A DNA stretch of 64,000 nt from an uncultured Sphaerochaeta sp. (GTDB lineage: Bacteria > Spirochaetota > Spirochaetia > Sphaerochaetales > Sphaerochaetaceae). Position 1 is the stretch's first letter. The number at the start of each line of letters is the position of its first letter. Of the stretch, positions 34,404-43,219 are shown in pieces. A model generated the notes under the pieces. It saw nothing but the letters and a program-made list of their open reading frames with translations. It did not search any database and was not told the origin of the DNA. The stretch covers positions 62,001 to 126,000 of the forward strand of contig NZ_OY781063.1 in the NCBI RefSeq assembly GCF_963676285.1. Reading direction: 5' to 3'. The position numbers and the translations under genes are program-made.

Positions 34404-35662
34404 AGATCGTGTGCCTCTGCACTGTTTCTCGGTTGCTCACCGGATGTCCCTCCACCCTTTTGGGCGGGGGTTCCTTTTTTCGGCCCCCTTCTGTTGTTCC
34501 TTCTTCGTGAACCAGCCTGCACTTCCCCAGTCCCTTCTGTTCTTCCCTTTCTCTTTGGGTTGGGCTTCCTTCGCTGAGGAACACGGTTTGCCGGCCTGCG
34601 CATCCTCACACAGTTTCTCGGTGTCTTGAAACCACGATCAGTCAACAGGCGCTCACTGGCCAACTCAATATCATAGTTGGATGGAGTCATCGGACTGATT
34701 AACACCTTGATCTGGCGGAATGTTTCCTTGAATCGTTCATCAGGACTCATGTGGTCATCAGCAAAGATAACCAAGGGGTCTACCAGAGCCTTGATCATAT
34801 CAGCAAGCTCAACTTCATCGCTCTTGCCACGCTTGGCAAGCATAACCTTTTCATCCAGTTCCTCCAGACTTTTCTGTACCTGGGGGAAATTGCAATAGAT
34901 GGAGAAAGCAGGAAGCATAAAGACAAGCAGCTTGTATTTGTTCAATTCATTGAAAATCTTGACACTATGACCGCTTGCAAGGATCTTGTTCACCTCTTCT
35001 GTCAAACGGCTTGTCGATACCCGTGAAAGCTCTCCCGAGTGTTTGCGGATTGCTACACGGATACTCCAGCGAAGGGTAAACCCAGTGGTGGATGCATACT
35101 TGATAGCCCTGATCATACGAACAGGATCCTCATTGAATGTCTCATCGAGGGGAATGACAGAGCTTATACGCTTTTTCTTGAAATCTTCCATGGCATTGTT
35201 GAAATCGAGCAACTGGCCATTGGTTGGATCGTAATAAAGGCTGTTTACTGAGAAATCACGGCGTTTGGCATCTTGGTCGATGGAACCAAACACATTGTTG
35301 TTTCCCTCCATTGCTTCCTCGCCGCTCCTGAAGGTGGATACTTCCAGCACCTTGTCCTTGAATACCAGATGCACCAATTTGAAACGCTTGCCGATGATCC
35401 TTGCATTCCAGAACAAACGCTGGATCTGGCGAGGTGAAGCACTGGTGGCGAGGTCAAAATCCTTGGGAATATTTCCCAACAACAGGTCTCTGACCGCTCC
35501 TCCTACCAAATACGCTTCAGCACCGGAGTTTTGCAGCTTTCGGATAGCCCAAAGGGCATCACGATCGATCAAATGGTTTGGTATCTTATGTTCAGTCTGG
35601 GTGTAAATATTCGCAACAGGCAGCGTTTTCCCATGTTCGTCTTGTTTGTATCGTATCAGCAT
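34400..35662 (-). CDS. pcnB: Poly(A) polymerase / tRNA nucleotidyltransferase, PcnB type
   Basis: 420 residues from ATG 35662; frames upstream of it cover the hisS promoter side and are rejected. Class II nucleotidyltransferase head: EAYLVGGAVRDLLLG and KDFDLATSA with the metal-binding D-x-D. The stretch ARIIGKRFKLVHLVF (~103-117) matches the bacterial poly(A) polymerase I signature instead of the CCA-adding type. Then RRDFSVNSLYYD and EDPVRMIRAIKYASTTGF. The C-terminal ~75 residues are a very basic, low-complexity RNA-binding tail (Arg/Lys/Pro/Gly-rich). It probably adds 3' A-tails to RNA for decay. A separate CCA enzyme is at 54879. Confidence 0.88.
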   Translation of the reverse strand: MLIRYKQDEHGKTLPVANIYTQTEHKIPNHLIDRDALWAIRKLQNSGAEAYLVGGAVRDLLLGNIPKDFDLATSASPRQIQRLFWNARIIGKRFKLVHLVFKDKVLEVSTFRSGEEAMEGNNNVFGSIDQDAKRRDFSVNSLYYDPTNGQLLDFNNAMEDFKKKRISSVIPLDETFNEDPVRMIRAIKYASTTGFTLRWSIRVAIRKHSGELSRVSTSRLTEEVNKILASGHSVKIFNELNKYKLLVFMLPAFSIYCNFPQVQKSLEELDEKVMLAKRGKSDEVELADMIKALVDPLVIFADDHMSPDERFKETFRQIKVLISPMTPSNYDIELASERLLTDRGFKTPRNCVRMRRPANRVPQRRKPNPKRKGRTEGTGEVQAGSRRRNNRRGPKKGTPAQKGGGTSGEQPRNSAEAHDL

Positions 35663-35703
35663 ATCGCTCTCATAGAAGTATAGGGTGTTAAAAGAACCGC
35701 ATA

Positions 35704-35731
35704 TTGCAGTGCACAAGCGATTCGTTATACA
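35704..35731 (+). promoter_or_regulatory. Promoter of hisS
   Basis: TTGCAG (35704-35709), 16-bp spacer, TATACA (35726-35731), 47 bp before the hisS start. Confidence 0.6.
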
Positions 35732-35778
35732 CTCTTTGTACACCATCCACATCAAAAACACAACAGGAGTATGAATCA

Positions 35779-37119
35779 ATGAGCAAGGAACCGAAGGCAA
35801 GAAGCATTATAGAACCTAGGGTTCTCAAGGGTTTCAGAGACTTTTTGCCCTCCATGGAAATCCCAAAGAAAGCAATCACCAACAACCTCGAGAAACACTT
35901 TAGGTCCTATGGATTTGTTCCCATTGATACTCCGGTACTTGAATACACCGAAGTCCTTCTAGGCAAGGGTGGAGGCGAGACAGACAAGCAAATCTTCCAC
36001 TTTAAGGACAATGGCGAGAGGGATGTTGCCCTTCGCTTCGATCTCACTGTCCCCTTCGCTCGTTTTCTTGCCCAACACCAGAGTGAACTCTCCCTACCCT
36101 TCAAACGCTTCCATATAGATAAGGTATGGCGTGGAGAAAATCCCCAGAAAGGCCGCTACCGTGAATTCACGCAGTGTGATTTCGATATTGTGGGTGTGGA
36201 CAACGCAGAGGCTGATTTTGAAATCCTTTCCATGATGGATAGTTCATTCTCGGTAATGGGTGTTGAGAATTACCAGTTCTGTATTGCACACCGGGGTTTG
36301 TTCAACACCTTCCTCTCACATCATGGACTGCTTGAACTGAGTGTAGAGATTCTCAGGACAGTAGATAAACTCAGGAAGATTGGAAAAGAGGAAGTACTGA
36401 AGCTCTTGAGAGAACTCACAGGCGACGTACAGAAGGCCAATGCAATTCTACAGTACATCAGCAAGGAGGATGAAAAGGAGCCCTTTCTCACCACCTTGGA
36501 TAGGCTCACAGCCCTCTCTGGTGGAGAGAACCCACACAGTGAGAGAATGAGAACCATTTATGCATACCTCTGTGAGGCTGGGATTGAGAAACACTTCACC
36601 TTTGACCCCTCGATCACACGTGGACTCGACTACTACACCGGTATCGTGTATGAAACCTTCCTCACCGAACTCCCCCATTTCGGCTCTGTCTGCAGTGGTG
36701 GTCGATACAATGATCTTGCAAGCCTCTATACCAAGGAGGAACTCCCTGGAGTGGGAAGTTCCATTGGCTTGGATCGCCTGTTAGCCGCACTTGAGGAGTT
36801 GTCCAGCCCATTGGTAGCATCTGCTAGCTCAGCTGATGTGGCAATTTTCAACACCGATGTTAAGCATTTTTCCCACTATGACCGAATCGCGCGAGCAATG
36901 CGTAAGGATGGGTTAAGGGTGGCCGTCTATTTGCTCAACAAGAAACAAGGAGCCCAATACAAGTGGGCTGAAACAAACGCAATACCGTTCGCTATCCTTC
37001 TTTCAGATGAGGATGTACAATCCTCTACCCTTACATTGAAAAACCTGAAGAACAGGGATATGCACAAAGCTCTCTCAATTGAGGCGGCTATTGCACTTAT
37101 AAGAAAGGAATTACTTTGA
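35779..37119 (+). CDS. hisS: Histidyl-tRNA synthetase
   Basis: 446 residues from ATG 35779 (MSKEPKARS), with AGGAG 10 nt upstream; an upstream in-frame ATG lies in the promoter. Class II synthetase: motif 1 around KGFRDFLPSMEIPKK (~15-29), motif 2 FKRFHIDKVWRGENPQKGRYRE, the His-binding FTQCDFDIVG and RGLDYYTGIVYE (histidine A), motif 3 GVGSSIGLDRLLAAL. The C-terminal anticodon-binding domain ends with IALIRKEL. Its stop overlaps the helicase start (TTGA). Confidence 0.97.
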   Translation: MSKEPKARSIIEPRVLKGFRDFLPSMEIPKKAITNNLEKHFRSYGFVPIDTPVLEYTEVLLGKGGGETDKQIFHFKDNGERDVALRFDLTVPFARFLAQHQSELSLPFKRFHIDKVWRGENPQKGRYREFTQCDFDIVGVDNAEADFEILSMMDSSFSVMGVENYQFCIAHRGLFNTFLSHHGLLELSVEILRTVDKLRKIGKEEVLKLLRELTGDVQKANAILQYISKEDEKEPFLTTLDRLTALSGGENPHSERMRTIYAYLCEAGIEKHFTFDPSITRGLDYYTGIVYETFLTELPHFGSVCSGGRYNDLASLYTKEELPGVGSSIGLDRLLAALEELSSPLVASASSADVAIFNTDVKHFSHYDRIARAMRKDGLRVAVYLLNKKQGAQYKWAETNAIPFAILLSDEDVQSSTLTLKNLKNRDMHKALSIEAAIALIRKELL

Positions 37120-39635
37120 AAGACATGAAACATTTGCCGGTCTATATGCACCGGCAGGAGATTCTTGATGGCCTTGAGGAAAATCAGGTCATCATCGTCG
37201 AAAGCCCAACGGGAAGTGGAAAAACCACTCAGATCCCCCTCATTCTTCATGAAGCTGGCTATGCAAATGCCCTGCAGGTCGGCATAACCCAACCAAGGCG
37301 AATCGCCACACTCAGTGTCAGTGAGTTTATCAAGAAACAGGTAGCCCGTAACGACGAATTCGTAGGCTACAAGATGCGCTTTGAGGACACCACCAGCCCA
37401 GGAACCCGTATCAAGGTCATGACCGACGGTATCCTCCTGATGGAACTTAAGGCCGACCCACTGCTTCGTTCCTACTCAGTCATACTCGTCGATGAAGCAC
37501 ATGAGCGTTCGCTCAACATCGATTTCATCCTGGGACTTCTCAAGCATGTCATGAAGGAACGCCCGGAGTTCAAGGTCATCATCTCCAGTGCTACCATCAA
37601 TACCAAGGTATTCAGTGAGTTCTTTGATAAAGCTCCCATCATCAGCATTGATGCACGAGTCTATCCTGTAAAGGTTATCTATAAGCCACTGCAACGGGAA
37701 TCACTAGAGTATCAGGTGGAAGCAATCACCCAAATTGTAACTACCGAGGCCAAGAAAAAAAGTGGCGACATCCTGGTTTTCATGAGCGGGGAATTTGACA
37801 TCACCAACTGTGTGAATGCGCTGTATATGGCCGATACTGACAAGCGGCTGGAAATCTATCCGTTGTACGGAAGGCTCAGTAAAGAGGAGCAGGAGTCGGT
37901 CTTCAACGATACCTCCCCCGGAAAAACCAAGGTGGTTGTTGCCACGAACATTGCTGAGACATCAGTCACTATCGATGGTATTACCACCGTTATCGACTGC
38001 GGGATTGCAAAAATAAACTTCTACAACCAGAAAGATTTCACCTCTTCCCTAGTCCCACTTCCCACCAGCCGTTCAAGTTGTGAACAGAGGAAGGGGCGCG
38101 CTGGACGTACCAGTCCTGGTGTATGCTACCGTCTCTACGGTGAAGATGACTACAAGAGCAGGCTGACGTATGGCACAGAGGAGATTCTCAGGACTGACCT
38201 GAGCGAGGTTGTCCTACGTATGAGCGACCTGGGAATAACTGACTATGAGCATTTTCCTTTCATCACCAGGCCTAAGCATAGTGCCATCACCAGCGCAGAG
38301 GAGACACTCAGGTTCATCGGGGCAATCGATGAGAAGCGTCAGCTGACCACTGTCGGAAGCCTGATGTGCAAATTTCCCCTGCTTCCCCGTCACTCCCGCG
38401 TCATCGTGGAAGCGATGATGAATCATCCAGACGTCCTGGAGGAGGTCTTGATCGCAGTGAGTTTCCTCTCTACCAAGACGCCATTCCTCCTTCCTCCTGG
38501 GGAAGAGGACCTCAGCCGTGCTGCGCACCGCAGGTTCAACAATACGGAGTACGGCGATTTTGCTTCCTACCTGAATATCTACCATCAGTATACTGCCAAT
38601 ACTAGCAAGGATGCCAAACAGCGGTTCTGCAAGAAGAACTATCTCGATTTCCAAGGAATGCAGGAGATAGTCCATGTCAATGAGCAACTTGGTGAAATCT
38701 GCGGAGACGTGGGATTCCCTCTTGCAAGTGGTGGAACGGTGAGAGAGTATCTTTGCTGCATCGCCAGTGGATTGATGCAGTATGTGTGTATCAAGGCACG
38801 GGGAAACATGTACAAGAGTCTTACCGCAGACCAGGTGTTCATACACCCAGGAAGCGCCTACTTCAAGAGTCTTCCACAGTTCATCATAGCCGGTGAGATT
38901 GTACAGACCAGCAGGCTCTATGCCCGTAGTGTCAGTCCTCTGGACAAGGCATGGTTGGATGACATCTCCCCTGAGCTCTACCCCAAGCTTACTGCATTGG
39001 TACAGAAGGAACGTCCTTCAGGCAAGCTGCAGAAGCAGGAGGTACGGGAAAAAGCCATCAAGGAGAGAGAGGAGAAGGGAAAGGCCACCATCACGGTGTA
39101 CAAGAGAACCTATCCTACGCTGGTACTTGGAGGAAAGAAGAAGAAAGAGAAGCTTGTTGCCCTTATCCCGCTTGAGGATTTGAACTATCTCAACCAGATG
39201 AACGAGAAGGCCCCCAAGAGACCGAAGAACTTCCCAGTGGCTATCCTCTATAGAGGATTCTACATCCACTACGGTGATAAGTTTTTCTCAGCACTTGAAT
39301 TGCAAGGGAAAGTAAATCCAGGAAAGGGTATTCTGGATAATCCTCCATCAGGAATATACACCATAGAGGATGCTGGCATTCTCATTGACAACCTGCATTG
39401 GTTGCTCGCTTTGACCAAGAGCAAGAAACAACGAAAACACTTGTATTTTGTGGCATTGGAAGAGAGTGGAAACGGCAACTATCGTTTCACTGCAGATGAT
39501 GATTGCTTTGATGCCTTGGACACCTCGCTTTACACGCTTCTCACCCTCGCCGACTCCTTGGAGGCGGCACAGATGAAGAAGCAGGCAAAAGAGGTGACCA
39601 AGATCTATGGCAACCTGTTGAAATTGGTGGAATAG
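37116..39635 (+). CDS. DEAH-box ATP-dependent RNA helicase (HrpA/HrpB-like)
   Basis: 839 residues from TTG 37116, which overlaps the hisS stop and has AAAGGA 8 nt upstream; ATG 37125 is an alternative. Motifs: I ESPTGSGKTTQIP (~28-40), Ia TQPRRIATLSV, II ILVDEAHERS, III ISSATINTKVF, V ATNIAETSVTIDGI and VI EQRKGRAGRTSPG. Helicase-associated and OB-fold domains follow (~470-680). The last ~150 residues (from about KRPKNFPVAILYRGFYIHYG) match no domain I recognise. Expected role is RNA remodelling in ribosome assembly or mRNA decay. Coupled to hisS. Confidence 0.9.
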   Translation: MKDMKHLPVYMHRQEILDGLEENQVIIVESPTGSGKTTQIPLILHEAGYANALQVGITQPRRIATLSVSEFIKKQVARNDEFVGYKMRFEDTTSPGTRIKVMTDGILLMELKADPLLRSYSVILVDEAHERSLNIDFILGLLKHVMKERPEFKVIISSATINTKVFSEFFDKAPIISIDARVYPVKVIYKPLQRESLEYQVEAITQIVTTEAKKKSGDILVFMSGEFDITNCVNALYMADTDKRLEIYPLYGRLSKEEQESVFNDTSPGKTKVVVATNIAETSVTIDGITTVIDCGIAKINFYNQKDFTSSLVPLPTSRSSCEQRKGRAGRTSPGVCYRLYGEDDYKSRLTYGTEEILRTDLSEVVLRMSDLGITDYEHFPFITRPKHSAITSAEETLRFIGAIDEKRQLTTVGSLMCKFPLLPRHSRVIVEAMMNHPDVLEEVLIAVSFLSTKTPFLLPPGEEDLSRAAHRRFNNTEYGDFASYLNIYHQYTANTSKDAKQRFCKKNYLDFQGMQEIVHVNEQLGEICGDVGFPLASGGTVREYLCCIASGLMQYVCIKARGNMYKSLTADQVFIHPGSAYFKSLPQFIIAGEIVQTSRLYARSVSPLDKAWLDDISPELYPKLTALVQKERPSGKLQKQEVREKAIKEREEKGKATITVYKRTYPTLVLGGKKKKEKLVALIPLEDLNYLNQMNEKAPKRPKNFPVAILYRGFYIHYGDKFFSALELQGKVNPGKGILDNPPSGIYTIEDAGILIDNLHWLLALTKSKKQRKHLYFVALEESGNGNYRFTADDDCFDALDTSLYTLLTLADSLEAAQMKKQAKEVTKIYGNLLKLVE

Positions 39636-39639
39636 CTCC

Positions 39640-40704
39640 CTAGAAAATCGGCTTTGCTATAACCAAATGCTGGATAAGCTGCAGATCAAGCGGACTGAGG
39701 ACGGTCGAACCCTGTTTTTCCAACAGGACAAATTGCACCTTCCCGTCCGCTTTCTTCTTGTCCTTGAGCAGGTGGTCACGGTATTCAATCCAGTCACCAC
39801 GACCGATACGGTACTCAATGTCATACCCAAAGCTCTTGAAAAGCTTGGTTGCCCCGCTTGCATATGCCTTGTCGGTAACACCAAGTGCAACACCAGCCTC
39901 GAGTGCTCGACAGGTTCCCCACGCAACACAGGCACCATGGCCCCACATCAGATAGTGGGATGAGGACTCCAGGGCATGCCCAAACGTATGCCCCAGATTC
40001 AGACTCTGCCTTATGCCCTTGGTCTCTGTTGGGTCCTGTTCAATGTACCACTGCTTTACCTTGAGCGAGAGTTCCACCAAGGCAGCCAATGTTTTTGGGT
40101 CCCTACTGAGAATCTCGTTCTTACGAACCAACAGGAATTTGTAGAGTTCCTCATCCTGGCTAAGCAAAGCATGCTTGACCACCTCGGCCAGTCCATTGAG
40201 AAACTCCTTGTCGTTGAGGGTTCTCAGGGTATCGATGGAGATGAGCACTTCACTGGCTGGATAGAACGAACCGACCATGTTCTTCATTCCCTTGAAGTCG
40301 ATGGCGGCCTTGCCTCCCAGTGAAGCATCAACCATGGCAAGCAAGGTAGTGGGAACCAAGGTAAGACGGCAACCACGCATATACACCGATGCAGCAAAGG
40401 CGGACATGTCACAAACCACTCCCCCTCCAAACCCAATAATCCGGCCATCGCGTGCAAGGCCTTCATCGAGAGCTGCACTGAGAATACGTTCCAAGGAAGA
40501 GAAATTCTTTGCACTCTCTCCACTTTCCAGGACAACATGGCTTGGAGGAAGCTGCTTGAACAGTTTTGCCGTATTCGTATCAAACACCCATAATACCAAG
40601 CGTCCATACTCACCAAGATGGGCCGAAAGGTCCTTCAAGTCGTCAGCAAGCAATACTTCTGTCTGCTTGCCATTATCTAACTGCGTAGTCACCATGCTTT
40701 TCAT
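39640..40704 (-). CDS. aroB: 3-dehydroquinate synthase
   Basis: 354 residues from ATG 40704 (MKSMVTTQLDNG); a longer frame would run through its promoter. Second step of the shikimate pathway (DAHP to 3-dehydroquinate), NAD+ and Zn2+/Co2+ dependent. Motifs: GFGGGVVCDMSAFAAS (~95-110), PTTLLAMVDASLGGKAAID, NMVGSFYPA, FLNGLAEVVKHALL with the Glu-Lys active site, and metal ligands in LNLGHTFGHALE and GHGACVAWG. The start lies 6 nt after the -10 box with no ribosome site between, so the mRNA may be leaderless. Divergent from nifS. Confidence 0.95.
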   Translation of the reverse strand: MKSMVTTQLDNGKQTEVLLADDLKDLSAHLGEYGRLVLWVFDTNTAKLFKQLPPSHVVLESGESAKNFSSLERILSAALDEGLARDGRIIGFGGGVVCDMSAFAASVYMRGCRLTLVPTTLLAMVDASLGGKAAIDFKGMKNMVGSFYPASEVLISIDTLRTLNDKEFLNGLAEVVKHALLSQDEELYKFLLVRKNEILSRDPKTLAALVELSLKVKQWYIEQDPTETKGIRQSLNLGHTFGHALESSSHYLMWGHGACVAWGTCRALEAGVALGVTDKAYASGATKLFKSFGYDIEYRIGRGDWIEYRDHLLKDKKKADGKVQFVLLEKQGSTVLSPLDLQLIQHLVIAKPIF

Positions 40705-40710
40705 AGTATT

Positions 40711-40740
40711 GTTATACCCCAGAGCAGGGGTCCAAGACAA
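40711..40740 (-). promoter_or_regulatory. Promoter of aroB
   Basis: Minus strand: TTGTCT (40740-40735), 18-bp spacer, TATAAC (40716-40711), ending 6 nt before the aroB ATG. Confidence 0.6.
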
Positions 40741-40762
40741 GCGCTCTCTTGAGCCTACATAC

Positions 40763-40791
40763 TTGCAAAAATCCACCCATTATCCCACAAT
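40763..40791 (+). promoter_or_regulatory. Promoter of nifS-thiI
   Basis: TTGCAA (40763-40768), 17-bp spacer, CACAAT (40786-40791), ending 6 nt before the nifS ATG with no ribosome site between. The -10 box is weak. Confidence 0.45.
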
Positions 40792-40797
40792 ACCGAT

Positions 40798-41937
40798 ATG
40801 CAAGAAATACGCTATTTTGACAGTGCTGCCACAACCATCATGAGCAGAACCGCTCTTGATGTGTACCAACACGTAGCAAGTACATATATCGGTAACCCAA
40901 GCAGTCTTCATGCTGAGGGGATCAAGGCAAAGGAAAAGCTCGAACAAGCCAGGGAGGATCTATCTGGGATTCTTTCTGTCCCCAAGGAGACCCTGACCTT
41001 CACTGGTGGGGCCAGCGAAGCAAATGCCATTGTCTTTAACAGTTTGGTTTGGAGACTCCAAAAACCACATGTGATCATCAGCAACATTGAACACTCTTCC
41101 ATCAAGGAATATGTCCGGCTGATGAAACAGTTGGGATGGAAGGTCACAACCCTCAATGCACCGGGTGGATTCATCAAGGCAGAAGATCTGCGCTCTGCTT
41201 TGACTAAACAAACACGACTGGTCAGCCTTATGCTCGTGAACAATGTTGTGGGTACTATCCAGGATATCCAGGCTTTGGTTGCTGAAGTTCGTGCCTATGA
41301 AAAAGAGCAGGGAGGAAGAAAAATTCACTTTCATACCGATGCAACCCAAGCTCTTGGAAAAATTCCTCTTTCCCTTGAAGCACTGGGAGTGGATAGTGCA
41401 GCCTTCAGCGCGCACAAATTCCATGGACCGAAGGGAGTTGGATTTCTCTACAACACTGATCCAGCGATCGAGAGTCTCTCAAGGGGCGGCGGACAGGAGG
41501 CTGGACTGAGACCGGGAACAGAAAATCTGCCTGGGATTGTCAGCATGGTGGAAGCAGCAAAAGAAGCCATGGAGCAGTTTTCTGATCATGAGAGGCAGGT
41601 CAAGCAGATCAATACCCTGCTAAGGCAACGTCTCTCCTTCCTGCAAACCATCAGCCCTGTGGATTCCTGTTCACCCTATATCCTGAACATTGCCACAAAC
41701 CATCTACCCAGTGAAGTATTCACACGGATGCTGTATGACAAGGGTTTTTGTGTCTCCTCCGGTTCTGCCTGCAGTAATAATGCAAAACAGAAGGGAGAGG
41801 GAGTCCTTGACTCCATGCAGGTTCCTCCCTCATTGGCAAAAAGCAGCATTCGGATCTCATTCAGTGCTGATACCACTACAGAAGAAGCTGAAGCCTTGGC
41901 CGAAGCCATCATCACCCTCATCCAGGAGCATGCATGA
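40798..41937 (+). CDS. Cysteine desulfurase (NifS/IscS family)
   Basis: 379 residues. PLP enzyme that strips sulfur from cysteine. Motifs: YFDSAATTIMS (~6-16), GGASEANAIVF, NIEHSSIKEY, HTDATQALGKIP (PLP Asp/Gln), SAHKFHGPKG with the PLP Lys (~202-211), GGGQEAGLRPGTEN, and the persulfide Cys in SSGSACSNNA (~321-330). The next gene, thiI, overlaps its stop by 4 bp, so the likely role is feeding sulfur to ThiI for 4-thiouridine in tRNA and possibly thiamine. An SUF/ISC role cannot be excluded. Confidence 0.94.
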   Translation: MQEIRYFDSAATTIMSRTALDVYQHVASTYIGNPSSLHAEGIKAKEKLEQAREDLSGILSVPKETLTFTGGASEANAIVFNSLVWRLQKPHVIISNIEHSSIKEYVRLMKQLGWKVTTLNAPGGFIKAEDLRSALTKQTRLVSLMLVNNVVGTIQDIQALVAEVRAYEKEQGGRKIHFHTDATQALGKIPLSLEALGVDSAAFSAHKFHGPKGVGFLYNTDPAIESLSRGGGQEAGLRPGTENLPGIVSMVEAAKEAMEQFSDHERQVKQINTLLRQRLSFLQTISPVDSCSPYILNIATNHLPSEVFTRMLYDKGFCVSSGSACSNNAKQKGEGVLDSMQVPPSLAKSSIRISFSADTTTEEAEALAEAIITLIQEHA

Positions 41938-43124
41938 AAGATTCCACTCTCTATTTGATACGTTTGGGAGAAATCTCCCTGAAAGGCTTGAACCGCGATT
42001 CCTTTGAGAAGCGTCTGAAACAGAATATCAAGCAAAAACTGAAAGGATATAAAACACAGGTAAATCGCCAAAAAGGTCGAATATTCTTTGAGATCAGCAA
42101 CGAGTGTCCTAAAGAAACCGTTGAATTGGCACTGGGAACCACCTTTGGGGTGGTAGGCTACTCTCGTTGCCTACGCTGTGAGAAGGATATCTCTGTTATC
42201 AGGGAGACTGCAAAAAAACTGATCGCGGATGAACCATTCAACAAAGGAGTAGGAACTTTCAAGTCAATCGCCAAACGCGCTGACAAGAGTTTTCCCATGA
42301 CCAGTTATGAGATCGACTGCTCTCTTGGTGAGATAGTCCATGAGATGTACCCCGAGATGACCGTTGATGTGAAACATCCTGATCTGACCATCCATTGTGA
42401 GATCAGGGACCAAGCTTATCTCTATACCTCTCCAAAACCGGGACCGGGGGGCTTGCCTGTCTCTACTGCAGGAAAGGGAATGTTGCTCTTGAGTGGAGGC
42501 ATCGACAGTCCGGTAGCAGCATATCGCATGGCACAACGGGGATTGAAGATGGATTGTATTTACTTCCACGCCTACCCGTACACCAGTGACCAAGCCCTGG
42601 AAAAAGTAAAAACATTGGCAAGCCTTATTGCCCCATATCTCCAGGGAACCAGGTTGCATGTCGTTCCGTTCACTGAGCCACAGCTTTGGATCAAGCAACA
42701 CAGCAAGGAGGATGAGACTACATTGATGTTCCGTGCAGCAATGATGCACGTCGCCAATGCTATCAGTGAGAGAGAAGAAGGGACTTGTATCGTCACCGGT
42801 GAAGCACTGAGCCAGGTAGCGAGCCAGACCCTGGAGTCAATGGCCTTTACCGACAGCATGAGTGAACAGCTGGTTCTTCGGCCACTAGTCGGCATGGACA
42901 AACAGGAGATCATGAATCTAGCCATGAAGATCGGTACCTATGAGACTTCAATACTTCCCTACGAGGATTGTTGTGTCATCTTCAGCCCAAAACACCCACT
43001 GGTACATCCAGACAAGTTGGTGGAACAGGAGCATTATCGCTCCATGGGTATCGAACCACTGTTGGAAGAAGCAATCAAAAACACTGAAATTGTCGATTTT
43101 GGTGCGGATGGTATCATAAGATAA
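41934..43124 (+). CDS. thiI: tRNA 4-thiouridine synthase ThiI
   Basis: 396 residues. NFLD and THUMP domains come first (residues 1-165: RLGEISLKGLNRDSFEKRL, then YEIDCSLGEIVHEMYPEMTV), followed by the PP-loop ATPase motif MLLLSGGIDSPVAAYRMA (~183-200) that adenylates U8 of tRNA. The C-terminal rhodanese domain of E. coli ThiI is absent, as in Bacillus; the dedicated desulfurase just upstream takes its place. The end carries YEDCCVIFSPKHP with a Cys pair. Confidence 0.95.
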   Translation: MKDSTLYLIRLGEISLKGLNRDSFEKRLKQNIKQKLKGYKTQVNRQKGRIFFEISNECPKETVELALGTTFGVVGYSRCLRCEKDISVIRETAKKLIADEPFNKGVGTFKSIAKRADKSFPMTSYEIDCSLGEIVHEMYPEMTVDVKHPDLTIHCEIRDQAYLYTSPKPGPGGLPVSTAGKGMLLLSGGIDSPVAAYRMAQRGLKMDCIYFHAYPYTSDQALEKVKTLASLIAPYLQGTRLHVVPFTEPQLWIKQHSKEDETTLMFRAAMMHVANAISEREEGTCIVTGEALSQVASQTLESMAFTDSMSEQLVLRPLVGMDKQEIMNLAMKIGTYETSILPYEDCCVIFSPKHPLVHPDKLVEQEHYRSMGIEPLLEEAIKNTEIVDFGADGIIR

Positions 43125-43219
43125 TAGACAGATTTAGCTTATTTGTATAAATACTGATTGTGTTCGCTGTACCATAACCAAAAAAATCGATATGGTTTGG
43201 GTATTCGGAGGCTTTCTTG

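Noticed and set aside
35663..35800. N-terminal extension of the PcnB-type gene up to 35800
   Set aside because: The extension crosses the hisS promoter region and overlaps hisS; the conserved part begins after ATG 35662.
43125..43219. Terminator after thiI
   Set aside because: The partial inverted repeat CCATAACC/GGTTTGG is imperfect and not followed by a T-run.
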